Shown one piece after another: positions 5,745 to 6,395 of a stretch of DNA of 6,395 nt (positions within the stretch are counted from its first letter, which is position 1; every line of letters begins with the position of its first letter). A program made the translations under genes and the position numbers. The notes under the pieces were generated by a model, which was not told the origin of the DNA, did no database searches, and worked only from the letters and a program-made list of their open reading frames with translations. Source of the DNA: an uncultured Clostridia bacterium (lineage in GTDB: Bacteria; Bacillota; Clostridia; TANB77; CAG-508); contig CALXSO010000036.1 in assembly GCA_944391155.1 (NCBI GenBank), positions 1 to 6,395 of the forward strand, given 5' to 3'.

Positions 5745-6395
5745 CTATTGTATTCCTTTTATTTCATCTTCAACTTCTTTATTATTCTTATTTTGCTTAT
5801 CATAAATCTTTAAATAATAAGGTTGTATATCTAAAAAGCTGTCCATATAAACGATATTTCCATCAACATCCTTAACTTTTAAGTTTGGAAATGTCTTAAT
5901 TATCTTTTTATCTCCCCAAACAGAATATATAAAATTTGATAATTTTTCATTTCCATAAATTTTATCATATTGTTCTTGAACTAATTCTTTGTCTGCAACA
6001 TTTATATCATTCTTTGCAATCATTCTAACTAAGAAAAACTCAAGAGCAAAACCTGTTGCAATACAATCCAATAACAATAATATTGTAACAGTAAGTATAA
6101 ATGTTTTTAAAGATTTATAAGATTTAAATTTCCCTTTAACCCAATCTATTAATTTATCTACTTTAGGATTTAAAGATGCTATTAGATACAATCCTAAAAA
6201 TCCCCAGAACAATGAGAAAAACACACATATTCTGCCATTAATAGTTAATGGCATTCCAGAATAATCCCACCATTTAACTCCTAAAATCATTTCTCCAAAT
6301 AAGCTTACAAGATATTCTGTAATTGACCCTACAATAAAACCTCCTATAAAAAGAGCATTATATTTAGTCTGATATTTATGAAGAAATATTATCAT
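5745..6395 (-). CDS. CmpB-family putative ABC transporter permease / membrane protein (5' end outside window)
   Basis: The minus-strand frame ends at TAG 5747-5745 and is open to the window edge, giving 216 residues of the C-terminal part. The methionine at the edge is probably internal, since the stretch before the first visible helix lacks a visible start context. The signature, about residues 18-57, contains GGFIVGSITEYLVSLFGE, then WWDYSGMPLTINGRIC, then a helix (FFSLFWGFLGLYLI) and NPKVDKLIDW. This matches the family known as putative ABC-transporter type IV (ABC_trans_CmpB, PF06541). Membrane segments lie at about 14-34, 55-75 and 98-122, followed by a roughly 90-residue soluble, charged C-terminal region. 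Transport function is inferred from family naming only, and no ATPase gene is visible in the window. It converges on the recombinase gene, with the long palindrome between them. Confidence 0.85.
   Translation of the reverse strand: MIIFLHKYQTKYNALFIGGFIVGSITEYLVSLFGEMILGVKWWDYSGMPLTINGRICVFFSLFWGFLGLYLIASLNPKVDKLIDWVKGKFKSYKSLKTFILTVTILLLLDCIATGFALEFFLVRMIAKNDINVADKELVQEQYDKIYGNEKLSNFIYSVWGDKKIIKTFPNLKVKDVDGNIVYMDSFLDIQPYYLKIYDKQNKNNKEVEDEIKGIQ

Noticed and set aside
5734..5749. Small palindrome AATAGAA-AA-TTCTATT near the CmpB-like gene stop.
   Set aside because: It overlaps the stop codon, is all but AT-only and has weak pairing. It may contribute to the adjacent long palindrome but does not stand as its own terminator.

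Overview
The window is very AT-rich, with Shine-Dalgarno-led genes, mostly A/T-ending codons, TGG for Trp and all three stop codons in normal use. Together with a clostridial-type class A penicillin-binding protein (PBP), a Xer-like recombinase of the longer clostridial form and a CmpB-type membrane protein, this points to a low-GC Firmicute, most likely a Clostridia member. The genus cannot be read from the sequence.

Layout. Positions 1-97 (minus) hold the first 32 codons of a membrane protein that runs off the left edge, possibly a CPBP-type intramembrane protease. Positions 145-534 (minus) hold an intact 129-residue cysteine-motif protein of unknown function. Positions 568-1549 (minus) are a stretch of gene remains: the C-terminal winged-helix end of a Fic-family protein (568-735), a full-length Nudix hydrolase gene broken by one in-frame TAA (793-1215), and an unidentified relic with two in-frame stops (1340-1549). 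Positions 1647-4271 (minus) hold a complete bifunctional PBP with a lysine-rich cytoplasmic N-terminus and a long asparagine-rich C-terminal tail. Positions 4272-4564 are a divergent intergenic region with a good extended -10 promoter for the PBP gene. Positions 4574-5563 (plus) hold a complete Xer-like tyrosine recombinase with every catalytic residue present. Positions 5580-5732 form a long imperfect palindrome between convergent genes. Positions 5745-6395 (minus) hold the C-terminal part of a CmpB-family (putative ABC transporter permease) membrane protein, cut by the right edge.

How it fits together. The PBP builds cell-wall peptidoglycan and the recombinase probably serves chromosome dimer resolution or a similar Xer task; they are divergently transcribed neighbours with no evident shared pathway. 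The left third looks like a neutral zone where accessory genes have been decaying. I found no CRISPR array, RNA gene, intact transposase or convincing new multi-gene system. The observations most worth checking are the 153-bp palindrome, the one-codon inactivation of the Nudix gene, the unidentified relic and the Asn-rich PBP tail.
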